Under the pieces are notes generated by a model that saw only the letters and a program-made list of their open reading frames with translations, was not told the origin of the DNA and did not search any database. Positions 17,871 to 25,169 of a stretch of 64,000 nucleotides of DNA are shown here, piece by piece. The stretch covers positions 20,930 to 84,929 of the forward strand of contig DASXMU010000087.1 of assembly GCA_036495485.1 (NCBI GenBank), in the 5' to 3' direction. Each line of letters begins with the position of its first letter. The first letter of the stretch is position 1. The stretch comes from PALSA-505 sp036495485 (GTDB lineage Bacteria; Actinomycetota; Actinomycetes; Streptosporangiales; Streptosporangiaceae). The position numbers and the translations under genes were made by a program.

Positions 17871-18907
17871 CTGGCGGATCGCCACTCCTTCCTGCGGATC
17901 AGCGGCGCGGCGGCCATCGCCGCGAACGTGAGCGTCCAGGCGGCCACGGCGGCCCAGACGGCAGCCGCCCCGATGTGACGGACCAGCGGCAGCCCGGCTG
18001 CGGCGCCGAACTGCTGCCCGGCCATGGAGTACATGCCGAGCGGGAAGACCACGACCCACATGCCCGGCCAGTACCGCGGCCACGGCCCCGCGCGTAGCCC
18101 CGCGCGTAGCCGGGCCAGGGTCATCGCGGCCAGCACCGGGATCAGGCAGGTCGCCAGCACCCAGCAGGCAACCGCGACGCCGGTGATCAGCGTGCGCCCG
18201 GTCATGACCGCTGGCGCGCCGGCCAGGCGCAGAATCCGGGCGGCGGCGAAGACGCTGATAGCAAGGGCTCCCATGGCTACCCAGTACGGCGCCCTAGAGT
18301 CGTCAGGGCCGAGCCTGGCGCGCAGCAGCCGGATCAGCACAAGCGTGGAGGTCACCAGGTACCCAGCCAGCCCGGCCGACCAGACGGCGATGGCCACGAC
18401 CGCCGCCAGGCCAGCCGGCAGGACGCCGTCGGCCGCCAGGTAGGCCGCCGCGATCGCCAGCGACTGGGTGCCGACGGTCCACAGGTACCAGGTCCCATTG
18501 ACCTCGGTGATCGCCGTCCTGCCCCGGGTGGCGAGGCGGACCGGGATCAGGCGGGTCAGCACCAGCCACGCGGCCAGCGCGGCCGCTGCCAGCATCGCTG
18601 CAGCACCCCTCTGGCCGGCGACGGCGAACCCGCCGGCAAGCACCACGCAGGCGGCGACGAAGGCGTAGGAGGTGAACGCCCGGCTCGGGCAGGCAAGGTC
18701 GGCGCGCAGGCTGGCCGGAGACGTCGCCGCCCGCAGGCACGAAGCTGACGCCAGCACCACGAACCCCGCCACGGCAATCACCAGCAGCACCACCGACAGC
18801 CGGAGCTGACCGTCCTGGCGTAGCGCCCCCGACACGATTCCGGTCGCCATCACGAGCGCAAAATTGCCCAGGTCCGCCCCGCGCACCAGCACAGTAATAT
18901 TTTCCAA
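17867..18907 (-). CDS. TDT family (tellurite-resistance/dicarboxylate) transporter
   Basis: 346 residues with about ten transmembrane helices. FALVMATGIVS near the N-terminus and the WPGMWVVVFPLGMYS motif in the C-terminal part are typical of the TehA/Mae1/SLAC1-like TDT family, which moves anions such as sulfite, malate or C4-dicarboxylates. The start is uncertain: a TTG at 18907 gives the length quoted, a GTG at 18892 is an alternative. The 15-bp palindrome at 18916 overlaps the probable -10 (TATAAA on the minus strand), pointing to control by the divergent MarR protein. Confidence 0.8.
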   Translation of the reverse strand: MENITVLVRGADLGNFALVMATGIVSGALRQDGQLRLSVVLLVIAVAGFVVLASASCLRAATSPASLRADLACPSRAFTSYAFVAACVVLAGGFAVAGQRGAAAMLAAAALAAWLVLTRLIPVRLATRGRTAITEVNGTWYLWTVGTQSLAIAAAYLAADGVLPAGLAAVVAIAVWSAGLAGYLVTSTLVLIRLLRARLGPDDSRAPYWVAMGALAISVFAAARILRLAGAPAVMTGRTLITGVAVACWVLATCLIPVLAAMTLARLRAGLRAGPWPRYWPGMWVVVFPLGMYSMAGQQFGAAAGLPLVRHIGAAAVWAAVAAWTLTFAAMAAAPLIRRKEWRSAR

Positions 18908-18915
18908 TACATTTA

Positions 18916-18930
18916 TATCGTAACACGATA
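18916..18930. promoter_or_regulatory. Palindromic MarR operator between divergent TDT and marR genes
   Basis: TATCGT-AAC-ACGATA is a perfect 6+6 inverted repeat centred in the 40-bp gap between the two divergent genes. It overlaps the AT-rich -10 region of the transporter and lies 17 bases before the marR ATG, the layout of a self-regulating MarR switch. Confidence 0.6.
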
Positions 18931-18947
18931 GATGATCGGGGACCTGG

Positions 18948-19373
18948 ATGCAGCAGCTCAGCCAAGAGGACTACGAGAACCTGCTCGCCTTCCGGATCAG
19001 CCTGCGCCGGTTCCAGCACTGGTCGCAGGCGCAAGCCCGCGCCGTCGGCCTGACCCCGGCGCAGCACCAGCTCCTGCTCGCGATCAAGGGCCACCAAGGC
19101 GAGCAGGGCCCGGCCATCGGCGATCTGGCCGGCTACCTGCTGCTGCGGCCGCACAGCACGGTCGAGCTCGTCGACCGCGCCGAGGCGGCCGGGCTGGTGG
19201 ACCGCTGGTCCGACAGCGCCGACGGCCGTGTCACCCGGGTCCGCCTGAACTCGGCCGGCGATCAGGCACTGGCCCGGCTGTCCGCCGCGCACCTCGACGA
19301 GCTTCGCCGTCTCGCCCCGGTCCTCGATCAGCTCGTCGCCCAGGCCGCGCTCCCGCACCCCGCCGTCCCGTAG
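18948..19373 (+). CDS. MarR family transcriptional regulator, divergent from TDT transporter
   Basis: 141 residues. The winged helix includes LTPAQHQLLLAIKGHQ, the recognition helix RPHSTVELVDRAEAAGLV and the wing SADGRVTRVRLNSAGDQAL. It most likely represses itself and the divergent transporter operon through the palindrome at 18916-18930. The inducing ligand is unknown; anions such as organic acids or sulfite are possible from the transporter family. Confidence 0.9.
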   Translation: MQQLSQEDYENLLAFRISLRRFQHWSQAQARAVGLTPAQHQLLLAIKGHQGEQGPAIGDLAGYLLLRPHSTVELVDRAEAAGLVDRWSDSADGRVTRVRLNSAGDQALARLSAAHLDELRRLAPVLDQLVAQAALPHPAVP

Positions 19374-19422
19374 TCCGCTCCCCCCGCGACCTATGCGGGC
19401 AACGACTCCTCAGCGAGGACGG

Positions 19423-19749
19423 TTACCGGGCGGAGCCGCCCGCGATCTCGTAGGACCACAGCTCGCTGCTCACCCCTACCGGGGCGGGTGCTTCGCCTCC
19501 GCCGCGTTCGGCCGCTGAGCGGTGACCGTGCTGGAAGGCGGGCGAGTGCAGCCAGGCCTGGAACGCGTCCTCGTCGCGCCAGCGGGTTACCACGAGCCAG
19601 GTGGTACGCCCATCGGCCGGCTTGAACAGCTCGAAGCCCTCGAAGCCGTCTTGGTCGTCGACGGCGCCGGCCCGGGCCGCGAACCGGCGGGCAAGCTCGT
19701 CGCCGCTGTCGGCGGGTACAGTAATCGCGTTGATCTTCACGACGGTCAT
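19423..19749 (-). CDS. MhuD-like haem-degrading / antibiotic-biosynthesis-type monooxygenase
   Basis: 108 residues, the length of mycobacterial MhuD. It begins MTVVKINAITVP, placing Asn at residue 7 as in MhuD, followed by a GFEGFELFKP core strand, WLVVTRWRDEDAFQAW and a HGH element in the position of the haem-ligand histidine. MhuD/IsdG enzymes cleave haem to release iron. By-eye similarity is good along the whole length, yet the wider ABM family has other activities. The ATG at 19749 gives the conserved N-terminus. Single gene, convergent with the upstream marR. Confidence 0.72.
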   Translation of the reverse strand: MTVVKINAITVPADSGDELARRFAARAGAVDDQDGFEGFELFKPADGRTTWLVVTRWRDEDAFQAWLHSPAFQHGHRSAAERGGGEAPAPVGVSSELWSYEIAGGSAR

Positions 19750-19798
19750 GTGCCGATAATGCCAGCTTCCAGGATTCGGCACGGGAGGGTGAGCTGCC

Positions 19799-20272
19799 AT
19801 GTCAAGTGACGAGTCACACGACTCATCGTTTGAGCTCGAGGACAGCGAGCCGGAGGACGACGGCGTGCTGGACCCGTCGGACACGCTCGACGGCGACCCC
19901 GGGGACGACCCGCTGGACGCGGGCTACCTCCCGCCGGACCGCTGGTCGGCCGGTGAGCGCTTCGGCACGACGCTGGCCGAAGAACGGGAAGGCGAGTCGC
20001 TCGACCAGCTGCTGGGCGAGGAGCAGCCCGACGCCGACCCCTATACAGAGGAAGATCAGCCGCAAGACGCGCCGCTGGCCAGCGACTACGCCGAGCCCAG
20101 GGCTGGGCGGCTGGTCGCCGAGGACGAGGGGGCGCACCCGGACACCGAGGCCGATCTGGTCGCCCGCGACTTCGGGATCGACGGCGGTGCCGCCTCGGCC
20201 GAGGAGGCGGCCGTTCACGTGGAGGACGAGCCCGACGACGGCTCCTACCGCGGGAGTGACGGCCTGGCCTAG
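19799..20272 (+). CDS. DUF5709 family acidic protein
   Basis: 157 residues, extremely acidic (Asp/Glu-rich) and probably mostly disordered. Segments such as LDPSDTLDGDPGDDPLDAGYLPPDRW, SLDQLLGEE and AGRLVAEDEGAH are hallmarks of actinobacterial DUF5709 proteins, whose function is unknown. It stands alone, divergent from the MhuD-like gene with a 49-bp gap. Confidence 0.82.
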   Translation: MSSDESHDSSFELEDSEPEDDGVLDPSDTLDGDPGDDPLDAGYLPPDRWSAGERFGTTLAEEREGESLDQLLGEEQPDADPYTEEDQPQDAPLASDYAEPRAGRLVAEDEGAHPDTEADLVARDFGIDGGAASAEEAAVHVEDEPDDGSYRGSDGLA

Positions 20273-20580
20273 GGCAAGCAGCGGGTGTGCTGGGCGGTGG
20301 GGGCTGGAGCGCTGCCAGCACGGCCCGGGATGTCTCAGCTCCACGCTGCCCGGTGCCGCGCTTAATGATCTTGGCGGCTTTCGGTCAGATCGCCGGGCCG
20401 CTTTCGGCTACCGCCCTGCACCCGCGGCCGCCCGGCAGCGCTTTCGTGGTCGGCTTCAGCGGCCTGGCGCTGGCTCGGCGCCGATGTCGAGGCCGGCGCC
20501 GATGACTTCGTGGGTGAGAGATCTCGTGTCAGCGCTTCTCGGTATGCGTCTGTGCACATGGTGCGATCACCGGGGCGGGT
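20273..20580. other. Gap between DUF5709 and VOC genes
   Basis: I find no supported gene here. The only structure noticed is a GGCGCCGATG decamer occurring twice near 20480-20505. Short frames have neither a start signal nor recognisable products. Confidence 0.5.
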
Positions 20581-20991
20581 TCAGCGCAGTTCCTGGATGC
20601 GGATCAGGTTGCCCGCGGGATCGCGGAAGGCGCAGTCGCGAATTCCGTACGGCTGGTCGACCGGCTCCTGGACGACCTCGGCGTCGCTGGCCTGCAGCCG
20701 CTCGAAGGTGCCGTCGAGGTCCTTGGTGGCCAGGAGGATCCAGCCGTAGGTGCCCTTGGCCATCATCTCGGCGATGATGCGGCGCTCGTCGTCGGTGATG
20801 CCGGGGTCGGCGGCCGGCGGCGCCAGGAGGATGGACGTGCCGGGCTGGCCGGCCGGGCCGACCGTGATCCAGCGCATCTTGCCCTGCCCGACATCGCTGC
20901 GGACCTCGAAGCCGAGGGTGTCGCGGTAGAAGGCCAGGGAGGTGTCCGGGTCGTCGTGCGGGAGGAAGCTCGCGTGAATGGTGATGTCCAT
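20581..20991 (-). CDS. VOC superfamily (glyoxalase/bleomycin resistance-like) protein
   Basis: 136 residues with the repeated beta-alpha-beta-beta-beta fold of VOC proteins: SLAFYRDTLGFEVRSDVG in the first half and FRDPAGNLIRIQEL at the end, whose Glu is the usual metal ligand. The TYGWILLATKDLDGTFERL linker is typical of the subgroup found beside AraC regulators. Substrate unknown. It follows the araC-like gene by 5 bases and is likely co-transcribed. Confidence 0.88.
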   Translation of the reverse strand: MDITIHASFLPHDDPDTSLAFYRDTLGFEVRSDVGQGKMRWITVGPAGQPGTSILLAPPAADPGITDDERRIIAEMMAKGTYGWILLATKDLDGTFERLQASDAEVVQEPVDQPYGIRDCAFRDPAGNLIRIQELR

Positions 20992-20996
20992 GGCGG

Positions 20997-21446
20997 TCAG
21001 GCTAGCTGCGGCCCGGTGACCGGCGCTTCTCGATTCCTGACCGGTCTGGTGACCTGTTTCACCACGCACGGCGGCATCCCCGCCGTGGCGCGAGCTGCCT
21101 GGCTCCGGTAGGTGCTGGGCGGCATGCCGACCAGTTCGGTGAAGCGAGTGCTGAAGGTGCCCAGCGAGGAGCAGCCGACCGCGAAACAGACCTCGGTGAC
21201 GCTGAGGTCCCCGCGGCGCAGCAGCGCCATCGCGCGCTCGATCCGCCGCGTCATCAGGTAGCTATATGGCGATTCGCCATAGGCGAGCTTGAACTCGCGG
21301 CTGAGGTGCCCGGCGGACATGTGCGCACCACGGGCGAGCGCCTCGACGTCCAGCGGCTGCGCGTACTCCCGGTCGATCCGGTCGCGGACGCGGCGCAGCT
21401 GCGCGAGGTCGCGCAGGTGCTGCGCCGCGGCGGGTCTGCTGGTCAC
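20997..21446 (-). CDS. AraC family transcriptional regulator of the VOC gene
   Basis: 149 residues made almost only of the double helix-turn-helix: HMSAGHLSREFKLAYGESP, RIERAMALLRRGDLSVTEVC and FAVGCSSLGTFSTRF. It lacks a separate sensor domain. The GTG at 21446 is chosen because homologues start just before RPAAAQHLRDLAQLRRVRD; a longer frame to 21677 shows no family similarity. The pair with a VOC gene is a recurrent actinobacterial module. Confidence 0.85.
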   Translation of the reverse strand: MTSRPAAAQHLRDLAQLRRVRDRIDREYAQPLDVEALARGAHMSAGHLSREFKLAYGESPYSYLMTRRIERAMALLRRGDLSVTEVCFAVGCSSLGTFSTRFTELVGMPPSTYRSQAARATAGMPPCVVKQVTRPVRNREAPVTGPQLA

Positions 21447-21693
21447 ACCCAAGATCGTACGTCGCGCCGCAATCGATGCCGAGTCCCGTGCCGTGGCCGG
21501 GCCCGCGGGCTGCGAGCCCGCGGTGAGCATAGCCGGTGATCTGCTGGCGAGCAGGTCAGCTGTGAGCGATGGTCTGGCTGGGCACCGTCCGGGTCTTCTT
21601 TCTTTCCGTATAAATGATCTTTTCAGGGGCCGGCGGGGGATTCGGGAACGGGAATCGTGGCGGCTACCGGCAACCACGGATATCTTTCATGAC

Positions 21694-22320
21694 GTGCCAC
21701 CCCGTAATGGCCCGCACGAACTCCGGGCATCAGACGCCGACCGTGAGCGGGTCGTCTCGCTGCTTGCCGAGGCGGTCGGCGACGGGCGGCTGACGCTGGA
21801 GGAGCACGCGCAGCGGCTCGAGGAGGCGAGCGCGGCCCGCACGCTGGGGGAGCTGGCCGGGCTGACGACGGACCTGGTCACGCCCGAGGCGCAGCCGCTC
21901 CGGCTGGACGGCGCGCGGCCCGTGGTCGCTCTGTTCAACAACCAGCGGCGGGAGGGGCGCTGGGTGGTGCCCGACCGGCTCGCGGTGACGGCGATCTTCA
22001 GTGAGGCGCGGCTCGACTTCCGTGAAGCGCTGCTGCAGACCGCGCGGGTCACGATCTACGCGACGGTGATCGGCGGACGGCTCCGGCTGCTCGTCCCGGA
22101 GGGGGTCCGGGTGGAGGTTACCGGCACCAGCGTGGTGGCGCAGAAACGTGGCACGGTGGCGCCGGACCATGGGGCAGGGAACCCGCTTCCGGTGGCGGGG
22201 CCCAGCTCGGTGGCGCCGCCGGTGATCGAGGTGCGCGGGCTCATCGTGTGGGGCAAGGTGCAGGCGATCGCGCCGTCCAAGGGACGGTTCCTGGGGATCT
22301 TTCCGCGCCGGGGGCGCTAG
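21694..22320 (+). CDS. DUF1707 and cell-wall-active-antibiotic-response domain protein
   Basis: 208 residues. The N-terminal DUF1707 domain reads ELRASDADRERVVSLLAEA, GRLTLEEHAQRLEEA and ARTLGELAGLTTDL; the second half (VVALFNNQRREGRWVVPDR onward) is the beta-helix-like LiaF C-terminal-type domain. There is no transmembrane segment, unlike many DUF1707 proteins. A link with envelope stress is likely from the domain, not shown. The GTG at 21694 is the best start near the conserved N-terminus. Confidence 0.82.
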   Translation: MPPRNGPHELRASDADRERVVSLLAEAVGDGRLTLEEHAQRLEEASAARTLGELAGLTTDLVTPEAQPLRLDGARPVVALFNNQRREGRWVVPDRLAVTAIFSEARLDFREALLQTARVTIYATVIGGRLRLLVPEGVRVEVTGTSVVAQKRGTVAPDHGAGNPLPVAGPSSVAPPVIEVRGLIVWGKVQAIAPSKGRFLGIFPRRGR

Positions 22321-22329
22321 GCCGCGCCG

Positions 22330-23421
22330 TCAGTCGGCCGAGTCGAAGTTGACGGAGCTGTAGGCGCGCAGCTTCCAGAGCTGGTGCTCGCTGGTGATGC
22401 TGCGGATGGTCCCGGAGCGGGACCGCATGACCAGCGAGTGCGTGGTCGCGCCGCCGGCCCGGTAGCGGACGCCCGCCATCAGTTCGCCGTCGGTGATGCC
22501 GGTCGAAGCGAAGAACACGTCCTCGGAGTCGACCAGGTCATCGGTGGTCAGCACCTGGTCCAGGTCCAGCCCGGCGTCCAGGGCGCGCTTGCGCTCGGCG
22601 TCGTCGCGGGGGGCCAGGATGCCCTGGATGACGCCGCCCAGGCACTTGATCGCGCACGCGGCGATGATGCCTTCGGGAGTACCACCGATGCCGAGCAGCA
22701 GGTCCACCCCGGTGCCGTCGCGCGCGGCCATGATCGCCCCGGCCACGTCGCCGTCGGTGATCAGCTTGATGCGGGCGCCGGTCGCGCGTACCTCATCGAT
22801 CAGGTCGCTGTGCCGCGGGCGGTCCAGGATCACCACGGTCACGTCCTGCTTGGCGCAGCCCTTCGCCTTGGCCACGGCCGCGATGTTGGCGGCGGCGGGG
22901 GCCTGGATGTCCACCGCTTCGGCCGCTGCCAATCCGGTGACCAGCTTGGACATGTAGAACACCGCGGACGGATCGTACATCGAGCCGCGGGCCGCGACGG
23001 CGAGCACGGAGATCGCGTTGGACATGCCGTTGGCGGCGAGCCTGGTCCCGTCGATCGGGTCCACGGCCACGTCGCAGGCCGGACCGGTCCCGTCGCCCAC
23101 CTGCTCGCCGTTGTACAGCATCGGCGCCTTGTCCTTCTCACCCTCGCCGATGACTACGACACCGTTCATGGAGACGGTGTTGGTCAGCAGCCGCATCGCG
23201 TTGACCGCGGCGGCGTCCGCACCGTTCTTGTCACCACGGCCTACCCAGCGGGCGGCGGCCATCGCGCCCGCCTCGGTGACTCTGGCCAGCTCGAGAGCAA
23301 GGTTGCGGTCCGGCGCGTGACTGCCTGGCTCGGCCGGCGGCGACTGGTCGTCGTCCGCGGTGGCAGGCCGGCCGGTGAGCGTGTTCGCGGACGGCGCGGT
23401 GACGATCTGGTCCTCGGTCAT
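22330..23421 (-). CDS. glpX: Fructose-1,6-bisphosphatase class II
   Basis: 363 residues. RNLALELARVTEAGAMAAARW, GEGEKDKAPMLYNGE, the metal site DVAVDPIDGT, LITDGDVAGAI and GIGGTPEGIIAACA are textbook GlpX motifs. It hydrolyses fructose-1,6-bisphosphate in gluconeogenesis, the usual sole FBPase of actinobacteria. The N-terminus has a disordered 40-residue extension. The ATG at 23421 is preceded by GGAAGG; the ribosome-binding region is duplicated just upstream. Confidence 0.96.
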   Translation of the reverse strand: MTEDQIVTAPSANTLTGRPATADDDQSPPAEPGSHAPDRNLALELARVTEAGAMAAARWVGRGDKNGADAAAVNAMRLLTNTVSMNGVVVIGEGEKDKAPMLYNGEQVGDGTGPACDVAVDPIDGTRLAANGMSNAISVLAVAARGSMYDPSAVFYMSKLVTGLAAAEAVDIQAPAAANIAAVAKAKGCAKQDVTVVILDRPRHSDLIDEVRATGARIKLITDGDVAGAIMAARDGTGVDLLLGIGGTPEGIIAACAIKCLGGVIQGILAPRDDAERKRALDAGLDLDQVLTTDDLVDSEDVFFASTGITDGELMAGVRYRAGGATTHSLVMRSRSGTIRSITSEHQLWKLRAYSSVNFDSAD

Positions 23422-23457
23422 GGGCGGGCCTTCCTGCGTGTTGGGCGGGCCTTCCTG
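23421..23457 (-). repeat. Duplicated ribosome-binding region of glpX
   Basis: TGGGCGGGCCTTCCTG occurs at 23421-23436 and again at 23442-23457 (21-bp period). On the minus strand each copy carries CAGGAAGG followed by GCCCGCCCA, but only the copy nearest the gene is followed by the start codon. Confidence 0.8.
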
Positions 23458-23590
23458 ATCGATCAGCAATTGGATCCTATGTACATACCTGCGGGGCGTA
23501 GCCTGTCCCCTGAACCGGCGGATGCCGCGTGGCCAGGCTGAAGGCGCGGCTGAAGGCATGGCTCACGGCATGGAGGGGCGCGGTCAGGGC

Positions 23591-24205
23591 ATGACGACAG
23601 AGGTTCCACAGCCGGCCACCCGGGTCTCCGAACGGGGCGCGGCCACCAGATCGGGGTTGCTCGCGGCGGCGCGCGAGGTGTTCACATCAACCGGTTACGC
23701 GCAGGCCGGGGTCACCGACATCGTCGCGACGGCGGGTGCCAGCGTTGGCAGCCTTTACCACCACTTCACCGGCAAGGCCGATCTTTACCTGACCCTGTTC
23801 GAGGAGTTCCACGAGGATCAGGCCGAACGCGCCAGGGCCGCGGTGCGGCGCTGCCGCGCTGCCGGGGAGACCGCCCCGAAGCTGCTGTTTCTGGCCGGGG
23901 CCGGTGCCTACCTGGACGGGTGTTTCGGGCAGCGGGATCTGGCCAGGCTCTTCGTGTCGGGCGACGCACCGCCAGGATTTGACGTGGTGATGCGGCGGCG
24001 GCTGCGCGAATGGGCGGACCGGAACGCGGAGTTCTTCGCCAGGAGCGCGGAGCCGGTGGACGAGGCGGTCTCCGTGGTGCTGACCGGCGCGCTCATGCTG
24101 ACCGTCGCCGAGGTGGCACTCTGCGAGGATTCGCACCGGGCGCGCCGGCTCGCCGACAGCGTGCTCAAGATCATGTCCCGGATCGACGGTCAGCAGGGCT
24201 TTTAG
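23591..24205 (+). CDS. TetR family transcriptional regulator
   Basis: 204 residues. The N-terminal DNA-binding domain reads RSGLLAAAREVFTSTGYAQ, VTDIVATAGASVGSLYHHF, the classic TetR helix-turn-helix; the helical C-terminal domain contains GETAPKLLFLAGAGAYLDGC. It is divergent from glpX but the gap is wide (about 170 bp); target and ligand are unknown. The ATG at 23591 is used; 23522 is an in-frame alternative with Gly/His-rich extra residues. Confidence 0.88.
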   Translation: MTTEVPQPATRVSERGAATRSGLLAAAREVFTSTGYAQAGVTDIVATAGASVGSLYHHFTGKADLYLTLFEEFHEDQAERARAAVRRCRAAGETAPKLLFLAGAGAYLDGCFGQRDLARLFVSGDAPPGFDVVMRRRLREWADRNAEFFARSAEPVDEAVSVVLTGALMLTVAEVALCEDSHRARRLADSVLKIMSRIDGQQGF

Positions 24206-24213
24206 GGTCTCCT

Positions 24214-24263
24214 TCAGGAGCTGCTGGGGCCGCTCAGGAGCTGCTGGGGGCCGTTCAGGAGCC
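24214..24263. repeat. Short direct repeats between tetR and the DUF4232 gene
   Basis: TCAGGAGCTGCTGGGG appears at 24214 and 24234, and TCAGGAGC a third time at about 24255, giving a 20-21 base period that runs into the 3' end of the lipoprotein gene. Confidence 0.65.
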
Positions 24264-24953
24264 CGAGCCTGGCTGGACTACGTTGACGCTCAGCAGGTGG
24301 ACCGGCTTGGAGCAGGCGTTCGAGCTGTAATGCACGTGCAGCGGCACGGTCTGGTTGGGCGGGAAGACCTGCAGCCAGCCCGTCGTCACCGGGCCGCACT
24401 GGGCGGGGGAGTAGTTGCCGGCGTCCACGATCCGCAGCAGAGCGTTGGCAGTCCCGTGCGGCTGCAGGGTGACCAGTTCGCGCGGCGGGGTCGGGTTCTC
24501 GGTCGCGGCGAGACCGACCTGCTTGACCTGGGTCCCGGTGGCGAGCGAGACGCCCGGGTAACCGTAGAGCGTGCACGCCTGGTTGCTGAGGTTGGTGAAG
24601 ACGATCGCCACGTAGACGCTGCCCGCGGTGCCCTGCGAAGCTCCCGGAGCCGCGTGCAGGTAGCGGGACAGGCAGGTGGGTGGGGCGCTGGCTTGTGCGC
24701 TGCTCTGGCTGGGGTCAGTGGTTCCGGTGGTGCCAGCGGTTCCGGTGGCCGGCGTGATCGTGCTGGCGCTGGGTGAGCTGGTGGTGGTGCTGGCGGGAGT
24801 GGTGGTTGTGCCTGAGGTGGCTGTGCTTGATGTGGTGGTGCTGTCCGATGATGCTGAGGGGCTGAGTGTGCCGCAGGCGGTGACCAGCACGGCCAGACCG
24901 GCCAGTGCCGCTCCCGCGATCGTTCGGCGGCCTATATGTTGTGCTGAAGCCAC
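24255..24953 (-). CDS. DUF4232 lipoprotein
   Basis: 232 residues. The signal peptide ends in the lipobox LVTAC at residues 23-27, so Cys27 should be lipidated and the protein anchored outside the membrane. A 60-residue Ser/Thr spacer leads to the DUF4232 domain with CLSRYLHAAPGAS, QACTLYGYPGVS, and CGPVTTGWLQVFPPNQT; four cysteines could make disulfides. The function of DUF4232 is unknown. Single gene, divergent from the amidase. Confidence 0.85.
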   Translation of the reverse strand: MASAQHIGRRTIAGAALAGLAVLVTACGTLSPSASSDSTTTSSTATSGTTTTPASTTTSSPSASTITPATGTAGTTGTTDPSQSSAQASAPPTCLSRYLHAAPGASQGTAGSVYVAIVFTNLSNQACTLYGYPGVSLATGTQVKQVGLAATENPTPPRELVTLQPHGTANALLRIVDAGNYSPAQCGPVTTGWLQVFPPNQTVPLHVHYSSNACSKPVHLLSVNVVQPGSGS

Positions 24954-25169
24954 AGCTTTTCCTCTCTGCAGGCGGCTTCACGAGCCTTGTGTGACCGGTA
25001 TGACGCTGGAAGGGTGGCGATGGTTGGGCACGTTGCGCAAAATTGTGAGCCGTTGACGCATATTCATTTGCTGTGGAACGATTTGTACGTTTAGGCGCCT
25101 GTGAGCAGGTGCTTGTGAGCAGGCACGCAACAGGCCATGGCAGGCCGGCCAGGACCATGGGTGATAGAG

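Noticed and set aside
18303..19358. Minus-strand frame across the TDT/marR divergence
   Set aside because: It spans the promoter and palindrome region and duplicates TDT coding bases in another frame.
20287..20505. Short plus-strand frame after the DUF5709 gene
   Set aside because: No ribosome-binding site and Arg-rich end typical of random high-GC translation.
22384..23541. Plus-strand frame opposite glpX
   Set aside because: Antisense shadow of a gene with all GlpX motifs.
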